Shown: piece by piece, positions 57,236 to 64,000 of the stretch
Layout of the letters: every line of letters begins with the position of its first letter
Position numbering within the stretch: the first letter of the stretch is position 1
Assembly: GCA_032622095.1 (NCBI GenBank)
Contig: CP136069.1
Location: 18,057,326-18,121,325 of the forward strand
Direction of reading: 5' to 3'
DNA length: 64,000 bases
From: Siphonodentalium dalli
Taxonomy: Eukaryota > Mollusca > Scaphopoda > Gadilida > Siphonodentaliidae
Notes under the pieces: model-generated
What the model saw: the letters and a program-made list of their open reading frames with translations, nothing else
Told to the model about the DNA's origin: nothing
Databases searched by the model: none
Position numbers and translations under genes: made by a program

Positions 57236-57847
57236 ATGACTGATCAACCCGATGTTGAAGGAAACCAACGGACTGAAACCAACGAGAGGGCGTTCCATCC
57301 ACAATGCTTGGCCCCGTTAGGAAATGACATTTTCCTATTTGACGGCCGATTCCAGGGAAATCTGTATATACACATACGAGAGTGCGGTGAAAGTTCTGCG
57401 GGCCATAAATTTCCGACAAAATCTGGAATAACATTAAATCTAAGGAGATTCAAAGAGTTGAAATCTTACTTAGCAGATATACATCAAGAAGTGGTCAGTT
57501 ATCGTACCGGTGAAGACGATGTATTCATGAGACGTCATATCGGAGGGAATTTCTTCATTACGATAAAGAGCGGCATCCCGCGTGTTGACATTCGCAGGTA
57601 TTGGCTGCCTGAACATTCAGATGATTTGTGTGCAACCAAATACGGAATATCTCTGACATTCGACCAATTTGAAGAACTAGTTGGAGCTATATTCGTCCTG
57701 TGTGCTAACATTCCTGAAATTGATCAGACTGTGCAGTGCTATTTGACCGACGATCACCAAAACCAGGAAGGATCTTTAAGATGTATGGAATGCTGCCCCA
57801 ACGGCGATAGAACGTGTTTGATTAACCGGATGCAGACATTGATCTAA
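57236..57847 (+). CDS. Tandem PC4-like (p15/SUB1-type) domain protein
   Basis: The start is the ATG at 57,236 (MTDQPD), 18 bases after a strong acceptor. The ATG at 57,194 lies before that acceptor and is not likely. The product is 203 residues with two PC4-like domains. The first, about 31-88, has NLYIHIREC and SGITLNLRRFKELKSYL. The second, about 99-165, has FFITIKSGIPRVDIRRYW and YGISLTFDQFEELVGAI. PC4 domains bind single-stranded DNA and act as RNA polymerase II cofactors in eukaryotes. A C-terminal Cys cluster (CMECCPNGDRTC) may bind zinc. The TBP-like gene follows after 11 bases, which suggests a joint role in transcription of the element. A replication single-strand-binding role is also possible. 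Confidence 0.72.
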   Translation: MTDQPDVEGNQRTETNERAFHPQCLAPLGNDIFLFDGRFQGNLYIHIRECGESSAGHKFPTKSGITLNLRRFKELKSYLADIHQEVVSYRTGEDDVFMRRHIGGNFFITIKSGIPRVDIRRYWLPEHSDDLCATKYGISLTFDQFEELVGAIFVLCANIPEIDQTVQCYLTDDHQNQEGSLRCMECCPNGDRTCLINRMQTLI

Positions 57848-57858
57848 ACATTACTCCT

Positions 57859-58383
57859 ATGATGCTACGAATAACTAATGTCGTATGTTCTGCAGATTTG
57901 AACTGTTCTATTAATCTAAGGGATTTGACACTCGGCTGTTCGAACATTGAATACAATTCCAAAAAGTTTAGCGGAGTTGTATGGAAACATTCTAAATTCG
58001 GTGGATGTTGCCTCGTGTTTAACACGGGTAAAATCGTTGTTAACGGGCTTTCTGATAGTGCCAAACAGACACGAGTTCGATTGCGTCGGTACGCTCGACA
58101 TATTCAAAAATGTGGTTGGCGAGTGAGATTAAATTCCATAAACATTTTGACAATGTCTGCATTTTGTCAGTTAAATGGAAAACTTGACTTAAACATTTTA
58201 GTGAAACTTATGGAATGTTCTTACGAATTAGAGCTGTTCCCTGCGGCAATGTTCAGACGTGAGAAAATACATTTTACATGCTTTCATAATGGAAAAATTG
58301 TGATTACGGGCATTAAAAGTGAAAAGCAGATGTTAAATATTGTATATCCTACCATATGTGAACTTGAATTACTTTCAGAATAA
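57859..58383 (+). CDS. TATA-binding-protein homologue
   Basis: 174 residues, the size of the TBP core without a variable N-terminal domain. It has two direct repeats, about 4-85 and 90-170. Repeat 1 shows ITNVV, NIEYNSKKFSGVVW, LVFNTGKIVVNG and RLRRYARHIQKCGW. Repeat 2 shows YELELFPAAMFR, HFTCFHNGKIVITG and IVYPTI. The four phenylalanines that kink TATA DNA in cellular TBP are all present at matching places (F37, F54, F127, F142). Sequence between the motifs is strongly diverged from animal TBP, so this is not a recent host copy. It should bind TATA DNA and recruit polymerase II, perhaps at the element's own TATA boxes. The start is the double ATG at 57,859. The 11-base gap from the PC4-like stop points to a shared transcript. 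Confidence 0.85.
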   Translation: MMLRITNVVCSADLNCSINLRDLTLGCSNIEYNSKKFSGVVWKHSKFGGCCLVFNTGKIVVNGLSDSAKQTRVRLRRYARHIQKCGWRVRLNSINILTMSAFCQLNGKLDLNILVKLMECSYELELFPAAMFRREKIHFTCFHNGKIVITGIKSEKQMLNIVYPTICELELLSE

Positions 58384-58570
58384 ATATATATATGTATCGA
58401 TTATCTATATTTTTCATTCGGGGGGATGGCTCACATACCTTTGTTTTTTAGGCTTTTGACGAAACAAACAAAAACAATAGATTTTTTTTGTTTGTTTTGA
58501 CAACAGACCTAATACCACCTCACCGGACTCTCTCCACAGACCCCTCACCCCCCACCCCCTCTCAACCCAG

Positions 58571-58609
<39 letters not shown>

Positions 58610-58725
58610 CCCAGTCATACATATGATAATATAAGAACGATAAATGATTGTATTTACAATATTTTATTTATATACATAATATAATTTAAAAGAGTGTTTC
58701 TCTCGTTGTCGCTAATGAAGAGCGT
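58384..58725. other. Convergent intergenic region with AT microsatellite
   Basis: It lies between the 3' ends of the plus-strand TBP-like gene and the minus-strand train. It contains a CT-rich stretch and an (AT)n run at about 58,573-58,605. ATTTTATTTATAT at about 58,660 may serve 3' end formation of the minus-strand transcripts. No gene. Confidence 0.55.
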
Positions 58726-59172
58726 TTACAGAATATATTTCAACATAAAATCCTTAATAATTAAATCATTATACATATAATTATTGGCACTGAAACGTCT
58801 CATTATATTTTCTAGACTGTATCCGCACAGTTTATAGAATGCAAAGTATATGCAATAGGGACCGCATATATTAGAACCCTGTAATCTGTAAGCATTGCAC
58901 TCGTAACGAGGTCCATTCAATAACAACACGTGTTTAAATCGTCCGTTGTAACACTCGGGTTTTAATCCCATAGGGTCGAAGAACTCTGATACGTTATGTT
59001 CCTGGAATGTCATCAATATCCAGTGGCGTCCAGGTTGGCTACTCTCGTCTGTGTTAACTATATACATCCGGGGATATTGGATATAAAGAGGTAATTTGTC
59101 TATGGGACAAACATCTATCTCATTATGGTTTGTGAAACTATTTATCGCCCTCATGAGTCCGCGTGTATTCAT
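58726..59172 (-). CDS. PRO: Adenain-type cysteine protease
   Basis: 148 residues of the adenovirus-protease (C5, Ulp1-like) fold, which matures capsid proteins in the virion. Candidate triad: H50 in GRHWILM, D66 in FFDPMG and C103 in NICGPYC, with the oxyanion glutamine Q98 in RLQGS. The order and spacing fit the family, which is slightly longer (about 200) in adenoviruses. The start codon overlaps the stop of the capsid gene by one base (TAATG). It is the last gene of the minus-strand train. Confidence 0.85.
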   Translation of the reverse strand: MNTRGLMRAINSFTNHNEIDVCPIDKLPLYIQYPRMYIVNTDESSQPGRHWILMTFQEHNVSEFFDPMGLKPECYNGRFKHVLLLNGPRYECNAYRLQGSNICGPYCIYFAFYKLCGYSLENIMRRFSANNYMYNDLIIKDFMLKYIL

Positions 59173-60434
59173 TATTCAATGCAAACTTTACGACTCTCGT
59201 CAACTTTTAGAACGGCAGGAAATTTTGCGTATACGATTACAGTACAATTGTCTTTCAAAGCCGATGAGAATTTAATTTCGAGGCGTGTGTGACCTTTGTG
59301 TGGTATGACCCTGTCGTGATTAATTCCTTGCGGGTTTATCCGATATATGCAATAACCTTTCGCATAATCCTCATAAGTAATATGAACGGCTTTTCGTTTC
59401 GCATCTTTTATTATCGTATTGTAAGCTTCTACATATTCCTTACTGGTAAAGTTCGGTTGGAGTGCTTGGGCGGGCATAGACTGCCCGTTGACGTAAAATC
59501 CGACGAAGTTGCATCCAAAAGTCGCAAAGTTGAACGGGTTCTTATCGCGTGAACCGCTTTCAGCCTTTGATGATACTAAGCCAATAATACAGCTACTGGG
59601 TACGTTTCCTTGAAATAGATTATCTTCTCCCAAACTGAATGCACCTTTTGACACTGTATACGTCTTTATGATAGATTTTGAAAAAGGATAACACGCGTTA
59701 TTTTTCTTGAGTGACTCAGTATGACTGAGTAATACACCGGGGTTAACTTTCACAGTGGCTAGTCTCAAATTAGCTTCCTGTATTTTCAACTTGTATGTCT
59801 CAGTGGTTCCCGCATACATCAGTCTAAAAACATCTCTCGTCTGCCAGAATTTTAACGTGAGCGGGAGACCATTTAGTAGTAATTTGTCCTGTTGGAAGAA
59901 GTCAAGCTGAATTGATCCCATAATATCCATTATTTGACTAGTACGGGTTGTTTTGGACCTGTAATACAGGCCAGAGTTCCCGCTTTTCGAATCTGCCAGG
60001 TCCATACCACCTGCCGTGTCCTTTTCGAACGCTTGTCCATGTAGCTGTTCCTTACGTTCAGTTTCTAAGAGTACATCGAAATATGCTTTGTATGGATAAT
60101 TCGGACCGACTTGACTCACGGGAACTTGCTGTATATTCAAATCGACCTGCGAAAATATTGAATGTAGGGGTGCATTTATCAGACCCACATCGTCATTAAC
60201 GGTTAGAGCCGAACCATCTTGCTTGGTTATTTTGAGTTTGAGAAGTAGCAATGTCCGTTTGAGGTCCATGTAGGTTGTGGCCATGGCGGGAATATTGAAC
60301 TCTAAAGCTGCAGTGTCTGTCAGCTGATTCACGGGTCTGTAGTTTATCCATTCTGTCGCTTGTATTCCGCTGTCAACCGGGGGCGATTCAAATAATGCCA
60401 ATTTAGAGGTATGGTACTCTCTGTATTCATTCAT
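59172..60434 (-). CDS. Candidate major capsid protein (F54H12.2-like family)
   Basis: 420 residues. The N-terminus (EYREYHTSKLALFESPP) and later blocks (PYKAYFDVLLE, DNLFQGNVPSSCIIGLV, NPFNFATFGCNFVGFYVNGQ, YAKGYCIYRI, VIVYAKFPAVLKVDESRKV) match the family widely annotated in animals as F54H12.2-like, which is Polinton-encoded. Length and predicted beta-rich content fit a double-jelly-roll capsid protein. The assignment as major rather than another capsid component is inference from length, position and neighbours. It overlaps the upstream gene by four bases (ATGA) and the protease by one base. The frame is intact. Confidence 0.7.
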   Translation of the reverse strand: MNEYREYHTSKLALFESPPVDSGIQATEWINYRPVNQLTDTAALEFNIPAMATTYMDLKRTLLLLKLKITKQDGSALTVNDDVGLINAPLHSIFSQVDLNIQQVPVSQVGPNYPYKAYFDVLLETERKEQLHGQAFEKDTAGGMDLADSKSGNSGLYYRSKTTRTSQIMDIMGSIQLDFFQQDKLLLNGLPLTLKFWQTRDVFRLMYAGTTETYKLKIQEANLRLATVKVNPGVLLSHTESLKKNNACYPFSKSIIKTYTVSKGAFSLGEDNLFQGNVPSSCIIGLVSSKAESGSRDKNPFNFATFGCNFVGFYVNGQSMPAQALQPNFTSKEYVEAYNTIIKDAKRKAVHITYEDYAKGYCIYRINPQGINHDRVIPHKGHTRLEIKFSSALKDNCTVIVYAKFPAVLKVDESRKVCIE

Positions 60435-60766
60435 GGTTTATCCCACCAGGTGCTGGTTTTCACTTTCTTAGGGTTATGAGCCAAATCGTTAGGTAACACC
60501 CTCTTATTGTTTTTTTTTGACGTCTTACGTGCTTGTGTCAACTTATTTTCTGCAACTTCTGCTTTGGCCATTTCAATCGCTTGCGCTATGGGTGTCACTA
60601 CGTTAATATGTGGTTTTAGAACGTCTTCTTCTTCTTCACTATCGCTATTTTGAGTTTTGTCAATAAAGTAGCGACCCTCATTATCTGGCGTTAACTTCCC
60701 ATTAATCATGTTCCTGAAATGTTTTCGCCACATTTCAATATCGGCTGGAATATACGTGATCGACAT
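60431..60766 (-). CDS. Small conserved Polinton protein with basic tail
   Basis: 111 residues. It has an N-terminal MWRKHFRNMINGKL helix, an acidic run (DSEEEEDV), a VVTPIAQAIEMAKAEV helix and a Lys-rich C-terminus (KKNNKRVLP, NPKKVK). Similar small proteins sit just upstream of the capsid gene in other Polintons. A virion role such as a core or membrane-active peptide is inference. It overlaps the previous gene by 32 bases and the capsid gene by four bases. Confidence 0.6.
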   Translation of the reverse strand: MSITYIPADIEMWRKHFRNMINGKLTPDNEGRYFIDKTQNSDSEEEEDVLKPHINVVTPIAQAIEMAKAEVAENKLTQARKTSKKNNKRVLPNDLAHNPKKVKTSTWWDKP

Positions 60767-61175
60767 GTTTCTTCTTCAGATGTAGTGTACAGGTCACTCT
60801 TTTTTCTGCATTTATTTTAGAAAGTTTATCGCCTCTTATAAAAATCCTGAGACGCTGAAGTTTATCCTGTCTTACGTTTATGTAGAATGAGTGCTCAAAA
60901 CTCCGCCAATGACCCGTATCACGTGTGTCTCTCTTTATAACCCGGAGGATGGGGTATGATGTGTCGCAGGCTATTGATTCTCCACATATGTCCGAACAAA
61001 TATATAATAAATCCGTGTCTATATGGTCAGTTATGTTTATGTCTTTCAAACAACATAACCACGCCCCTTCCAATATTAATACACCAGGTAACTCTATTGT
61101 GAAGTCGAGAGGACGATTATCTGGATATTTATCTATGGAATCGTCGCTAGTCAGGTACAGATAATAATTATCCAT
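60735..61175 (-). CDS. Candidate minor capsid (penton-like) protein
   Basis: 146 residues. It opens with YYLYLTSDDSIDKYPDNRPL, then FTIELPGVLILEGAWLCCL, the conserved start of a small Polinton family that is encoded next to the capsid gene. The alternating hydrophobic pattern (about 90-135) suggests a beta-sandwich. The size fits a single jelly roll, as expected of a vertex protein. The assignment is by position and size, not by a motif. It lies four bases after the membrane protein gene. Confidence 0.5.
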   Translation of the reverse strand: MDNYYLYLTSDDSIDKYPDNRPLDFTIELPGVLILEGAWLCCLKDINITDHIDTDLLYICSDICGESIACDTSYPILRVIKRDTRDTGHWRSFEHSFYINVRQDKLQRLRIFIRGDKLSKINAEKRVTCTLHLKKKHVDHVYSSRY

Positions 61176-61179
61176 ATGA

Positions 61180-61620
61180 CTAGTTTCTATTTTGTTTCAA
61201 ATGAGAATCAATGTTCATCTCTTCTCTTATAGTTTTATCAACATCACTGAATATATACTTGAAGGCAGACCACTGGTTATACGGAATACTTATAATCGCG
61301 GGAGTGTTATATACAACTCGCCTAATGCGTGTATAAATGCGCCCTTGATTATTACATAATGTAACAGTAATGTTTGATCGTATTGTCCACTTTTTCACGA
61401 ACCCACAGGGGTGTTGTTCGTAATCATGGGGGCGTGACTCGTTCGTATGCCTTAATTCATAGTCCCCCGTCTGACGTGGTATCTTCTTTGGAACTATTAT
61501 AACCGGTAGTGACAGAGTTATTACCATAATCGTAATTCCTATACATTTAAGGAGATTCATATGTAGACGACCGCGTTCTGTTTGAAACATATTCGTCAAG
61601 GTATCTGTTCTATTATTCAT
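61180..61620 (-). CDS. Membrane protein with PC4-like C-terminal domain
   Basis: 146 residues. One membrane-spanning segment at about 22-44 (LLKCIGITIMVITLSLPVII) is followed by a polar region. A C-terminal part (about 83-135: ITVTLCNNQGRIYTRIRR, then IISIPYNQWSAFKYIF and DVDKTI) has the strand-strand-helix order and QW-A-K positions of PC4 domains. It would be a third PC4-like module in this element, but here tied to a membrane. An alternative is a virion membrane protein with only chance likeness. The ATG at 61,620 is used; internal ATGs at residues 11 and 21 are possible. Confidence 0.5.
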   Translation of the reverse strand: MNNRTDTLTNMFQTERGRLHMNLLKCIGITIMVITLSLPVIIVPKKIPRQTGDYELRHTNESRPHDYEQHPCGFVKKWTIRSNITVTLCNNQGRIYTRIRRVVYNTPAIISIPYNQWSAFKYIFSDVDKTIREEMNIDSHLKQNRN

Positions 61621-61658
61621 GATTGTAATGGTTTCCCCCCTCGGATAGCTTGCTCTTA

Positions 61659-62789
61659 TTAATTTTGATATCTGTCGACATCAGACTCTAAAATCCATGA
61701 ATTAAATTTGTCAGGCCATGAATGCCAGTGCACCAGGACTTCAGTTTGACCCTTTCGTTTCCTCTTTTTGACAATTTTATCTATTCTGTAAACTGTTTCG
61801 TCATCAACGCGCACCCCTTGAAGTTCTGACTCGTAGAAAGCACCCTCAATGTTTTCATCCAAGAAATCTGTCAATGTATACAAGGGTATGTTCTGCCTGT
61901 AAAACCTCTTAGTCACTTTGAACAACTCTCCAGTCCATTTCTGAGAATATTCTCGGTCAAAAACTGCTTTGGTGTGTGATATTCTAACGATATCATTTAC
62001 ATTGTATTTGAACTTTTTCTTCAATTTACTTTTAACACCTCCCTTCTGTCTTATTAACCACTGATCGAGACGAGACTCATCTTCATTCTCAACAGTTATG
62101 GAGTCAGGGGTGGTGCCTAACGAACGATGTATTGTATGGTTATAACTTTTCACAATATCTTGTAGAATGTCGATATATCTAGCATTATTATGCTTTATCA
62201 TATAACGCGAAATCTTCTGCTTTATAGTTTTTATGACCCGTTCCGAATAATTGGCTTTCATTTCGTTTTGAGTAAAAATTTGAGATATATGAAGACCCTT
62301 TAGGTAACTTTTGACCCGTTTGTTTGTGAACTCCGAACCGCGATCCGTTCGGAGGACGCGCGGGGTTCTTCCACCTTCAAATATATGTTTCATAGCATTG
62401 ATCACATTAATTGCAGTTTTCCTCTTTATAGCTTCACACCATAACTTCCTAGAAAAAATGTCAATCATTACTAACACGTAGGTGTAATTGTCGTTGTCTT
62501 TGGAAACATCATTCATATCCATGAGGTCTCCATCCCATTGACTGTCAGAAGCGTTTACAATAACACGAGACCTCGGGAATTTTCGTCTAACACTTTTTGT
62601 CAGGGAATAACTTTCATGATTTTGTAGCCACGTCACAATCTCGCGCTTGGAAATGTTGTGCTTATTTTCAGATTTTACAGTCTGATGCAACTTTGTAGCT
62701 CCTGAGTACGATGCGGGGTGACCCGGATTAAAATAAATTGAACTCAAATAATCTTTCCAATCGGCCATATTGTTCACAGTGATAGCCAA
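61659..62789 (-). CDS. INT: Retrovirus-like integrase with chromodomain
   Basis: 376 residues that insert the element into host DNA. The N-terminal region (about 20-60) shows two His but no clear HHCC finger. The catalytic core has D88 (WDGDLMDM), D149 (LRTDRGSEF) and E184 (NYSERVIKTIK), a DDE triad with 34 residues between the last two. A linker with KWTGELFKV and YTLTD follows. The tail (about 333-370: YRIDKIVKKR, VLVHWHSWPDKFNSWILES) is a chromodomain, which could guide insertion to modified chromatin. The start overlaps the upstream gene by 16 bases. MADWKDY (62,768) is another possible start. Confidence 0.93.
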   Translation of the reverse strand: MAITVNNMADWKDYLSSIYFNPGHPASYSGATKLHQTVKSENKHNISKREIVTWLQNHESYSLTKSVRRKFPRSRVIVNASDSQWDGDLMDMNDVSKDNDNYTYVLVMIDIFSRKLWCEAIKRKTAINVINAMKHIFEGGRTPRVLRTDRGSEFTNKRVKSYLKGLHISQIFTQNEMKANYSERVIKTIKQKISRYMIKHNNARYIDILQDIVKSYNHTIHRSLGTTPDSITVENEDESRLDQWLIRQKGGVKSKLKKKFKYNVNDIVRISHTKAVFDREYSQKWTGELFKVTKRFYRQNIPLYTLTDFLDENIEGAFYESELQGVRVDDETVYRIDKIVKKRKRKGQTEVLVHWHSWPDKFNSWILESDVDRYQN

Positions 62790-63145
62790 CGTTTCTTCTT
62801 TATCTTGGTCAGCTTACCGGCGATTATACCAGGAGGTCTAGATATTTCACGCTTAACTCCTCTTATTTTCTTTTTTCTTTGCTTGGTACGTGTCTTTTTC
62901 GATGTGTTAACTTCTGATTTTTGGATTGCATCCTGAGGTTCAGTCGTTTGAACTGTATTAACAATCTGATTATTCATCGGGTCCATTTCTTTATCCATTT
63001 CATCGGAAGGGCTACTATTGTTTGCCGAGATGTCGCTGTGTTCAATGTTAGACTCCGATGAAACTTTTTTGTGTTCACTTTTTTCAGTGTACCTCATATA
63101 TCTTTCATACGGGATCAAAACAGTTTTCTTCACAGACTCCATCAC
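62774..63145 (-). CDS. Small basic-tailed Polinton protein
   Basis: 123 residues. It opens VLIPYERYMRY, has a Ser/Asp/Asn-rich middle, then a strongly basic region (KKTRTKQRKKKIRGVKRE) and the closing SRPPGI and KKKRWLSL. The ends match a small family seen next to ATPase and integrase genes in other Polintons. The charge suggests DNA binding or a core protein. No known domain. It overlaps its neighbours by 4 and 16 bases. Confidence 0.6.
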   Translation of the reverse strand: MMESVKKTVLIPYERYMRYTEKSEHKKVSSESNIEHSDISANNSSPSDEMDKEMDPMNNQIVNTVQTTEPQDAIQKSEVNTSKKTRTKQRKKKIRGVKREISRPPGIIAGKLTKIKKKRWLSL

Positions 63146-63465
63146 AAAAACTGTTTCAATTTAGGTTCAACGATGTTCAACATCAAAGTAATGGCGGTTG
63201 AGTGATTATTCACACTTTTTCTTTTCCTCAACAAACTCACAGATTTATCACTCAAGAATATATAAAATGATTTATATCGCCGTAATTTAGCTTTTTGTTG
63301 AACTGTAACTGTTAAACTATCATGTAGTAAATTGATCGTAATTTCAACCAGAACTTTCAACTGATTATTAGTTATCGATGTCAATAATGCGTTTCGTTGA
63401 GATCTTGATTGGGTTGATGCCAATAGTGTGGCAAAATTCAACTCATTACGTAATAATCGACTCAT
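63142..63465 (-). CDS. Small conserved Polinton protein (MSRLLRNE family)
   Basis: 107 residues, helical and basic. SQRNALLTSITNNQLKVLVE is followed by INLLHDSLTV and KLRRYKSFYIFLSDK. This helical pattern recurs in small proteins of other Polintons and adintoviruses. Function is not known to me; a virion core role is possible. The start is the ATG at 63,465. The stop overlaps the next gene's ATG (ATGA). Confidence 0.6.
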   Translation of the reverse strand: MSRLLRNELNFATLLASTQSRSQRNALLTSITNNQLKVLVEITINLLHDSLTVTVQQKAKLRRYKSFYIFLSDKSVSLLRKRKSVNNHSTAITLMLNIVEPKLKQFL

Positions 63466-63505
63466 TTTATCGTGGCGACTCAGCTCCGATACTGTCCCCT
63501 TCTTA

Positions 63506-64000
63506 TTACGTAGTAGGTACGTAAATTATAGGGTCTTGGTTGGGAAACACGTCTGTTCGTAGCCTGTATTTATCCTCAGTGTGAGGGGACATATCTATTA
63601 TAAGATACGCAAATGGTTTCTTCATACAATCCTTGTATGCCTCAATGAGTACTTTAGATTTACCGGGATACAATTGTCTACCCAATGTGGAAATTTGTGA
63701 TCCATCCCTCAAATTTTTGAATAAAATTAGATATCCTGTGTTTAAGGCTATAGTTCTCGCAGCCTTGCCTTGTGCGTATAAATTTTGTGAAATAAACAGC
63801 ACCGAAAGACAGCGATGATGAGTTTGCTGCGTAAATAGTGTTTCAATCTCTTTTTGGTCAATAATGCGATGCATCAAGTCGTCTAATATTAACATATTAT
63901 GTTTACCATCAGCAAATTCTTCGATTTCTGTTTGGGTAGGTAATCCTTGATGCATGACCAAATTTTCGATTGATGATTCAATTTCATCATAGAAATTTTG
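63506..64000 (-). CDS. ATP: A32-type DNA-packaging ATPase (C-terminal part, partial)
   Basis: The frame is open to the window edge and has no start here. The visible 164 residues include the Walker B region HNMLILDDLM, then QTHHRCLSVLFISQNLY and ARTIALNTGYLILFKNLRD, and a closing YLIIDMSPHTEDKYRLRT. These are hallmarks of the FtsK/HerA-like A32 packaging ATPase that pumps DNA into capsids. The Walker A loop must lie just outside the window. It ends 40 bases before the next gene. The short gap contains TATTACGTAGTAGGTACGTA. Confidence 0.88.
   Translation of the reverse strand, partial: QNFYDEIESSIENLVMHQGLPTQTEIEEFADGKHNMLILDDLMHRIIDQKEIETLFTQQTHHRCLSVLFISQNLYAQGKAARTIALNTGYLILFKNLRDGSQISTLGRQLYPGKSKVLIEAYKDCMKKPFAYLIIDMSPHTEDKYRLRTDVFPNQDPIIYVPTT

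Larger units (their letters stand above)
50541..64000. mobile_element. Polinton/Maverick (adintovirus-like) element, right end outside window
   Basis: More than 13.4 kb with the defining gene set: protein-primed PolB, retrovirus-like integrase, A32-type ATPase, adenain-type protease and jelly-roll capsid candidates. PolB, a PC4-like gene and a TBP-like gene are on the plus strand. The virion and integration genes are on the minus strand in a compact train. Known Polintons are usually 15-20 kb, so only a few kb should be missing. The left boundary given is just the first promoter feature that I can support. All recognised core frames are open, so the copy is young or under selection. The only damaged frame seen is the F-box-like one at 56.2-56.8 kb. 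Confidence 0.9.

Noticed and set aside
56767-57304. Several Pro/Gly/Ala/Arg-rich frames on both strands
   Set aside because: They run through the GC minisatellite and are open in many frames only because of composition.

Overview
The window is animal nuclear DNA, AT-rich and repeat-rich. It has phase-1 EGF-like and C-type-lectin exons with GT-AG introns, a tRNA-derived SINE, many short inverted-repeat elements, and at its right end a Polinton/Maverick (adintovirus-like) element. The mix of repeats (GGTCAAGGTCA-type retroposons, CAGA-tailed retroposons, an AATC-tailed SINE) and lectin/EGF architecture suggests a marine invertebrate, probably a lophotrochozoan such as a mollusc. This is inference; no species can be named from the sequence.

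Layout. 1-940: 3' end of a non-LTR retrotransposon. About 3.4-25.7 kb, minus strand: one large gene of the lectin/EGF type, read from high to low coordinates. It has C-type lectin domain A (three exons, 25.6-22.9 kb), lectin domain B (two exons, 19.9-18.3 kb), then four single-exon EGF-like domains at 15.6, 12.8, 8.0 and 3.5 kb. Exon phases fit together throughout, which supports one secreted or cell-surface protein. It is open at both ends. Its introns hold most of the repeats. 26-42 kb is almost purely repeat sequence (retroposon arrays, fold-back elements, a 160-bp palindrome), with a LINE endonuclease fragment near 34 kb. 41.66-42.85 kb is a fold-back DNA transposon bounded by TTAA. 42.96-44.78 kb, plus strand: an uninterrupted adenylate-forming (acyl-CoA synthetase-like) gene. 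45-50.5 kb holds little that can be recognised.

50.5-64.0 kb is a Polinton that runs off the right edge. Its replication gene is a protein-primed DNA polymerase B in two exons on the plus strand. On the minus strand a tightly packed, partly overlapping train reads from right to left: A32-type packaging ATPase (cut by the window edge), two small basic proteins, a chromodomain integrase, a membrane protein with a PC4-like tail, a candidate minor capsid protein, a small protein, a candidate double-jelly-roll major capsid protein, and an adenain-type protease. This is a full replication, integration and virion gene set, with all recognised reading frames intact.

The most unusual part lies between these blocks at 57.2-58.4 kb, plus strand. 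There a protein with two PC4-like (p15/SUB1) domains is followed after 11 bases by a TATA-binding-protein homologue that keeps all four DNA-kinking phenylalanines. A TATA box precedes the polymerase gene and another may precede the PC4-like gene. I infer that this element carries its own promoter-recognition module. Next to it is a broken F-box-like reading frame and a 260-bp G+C-only-like minisatellite.
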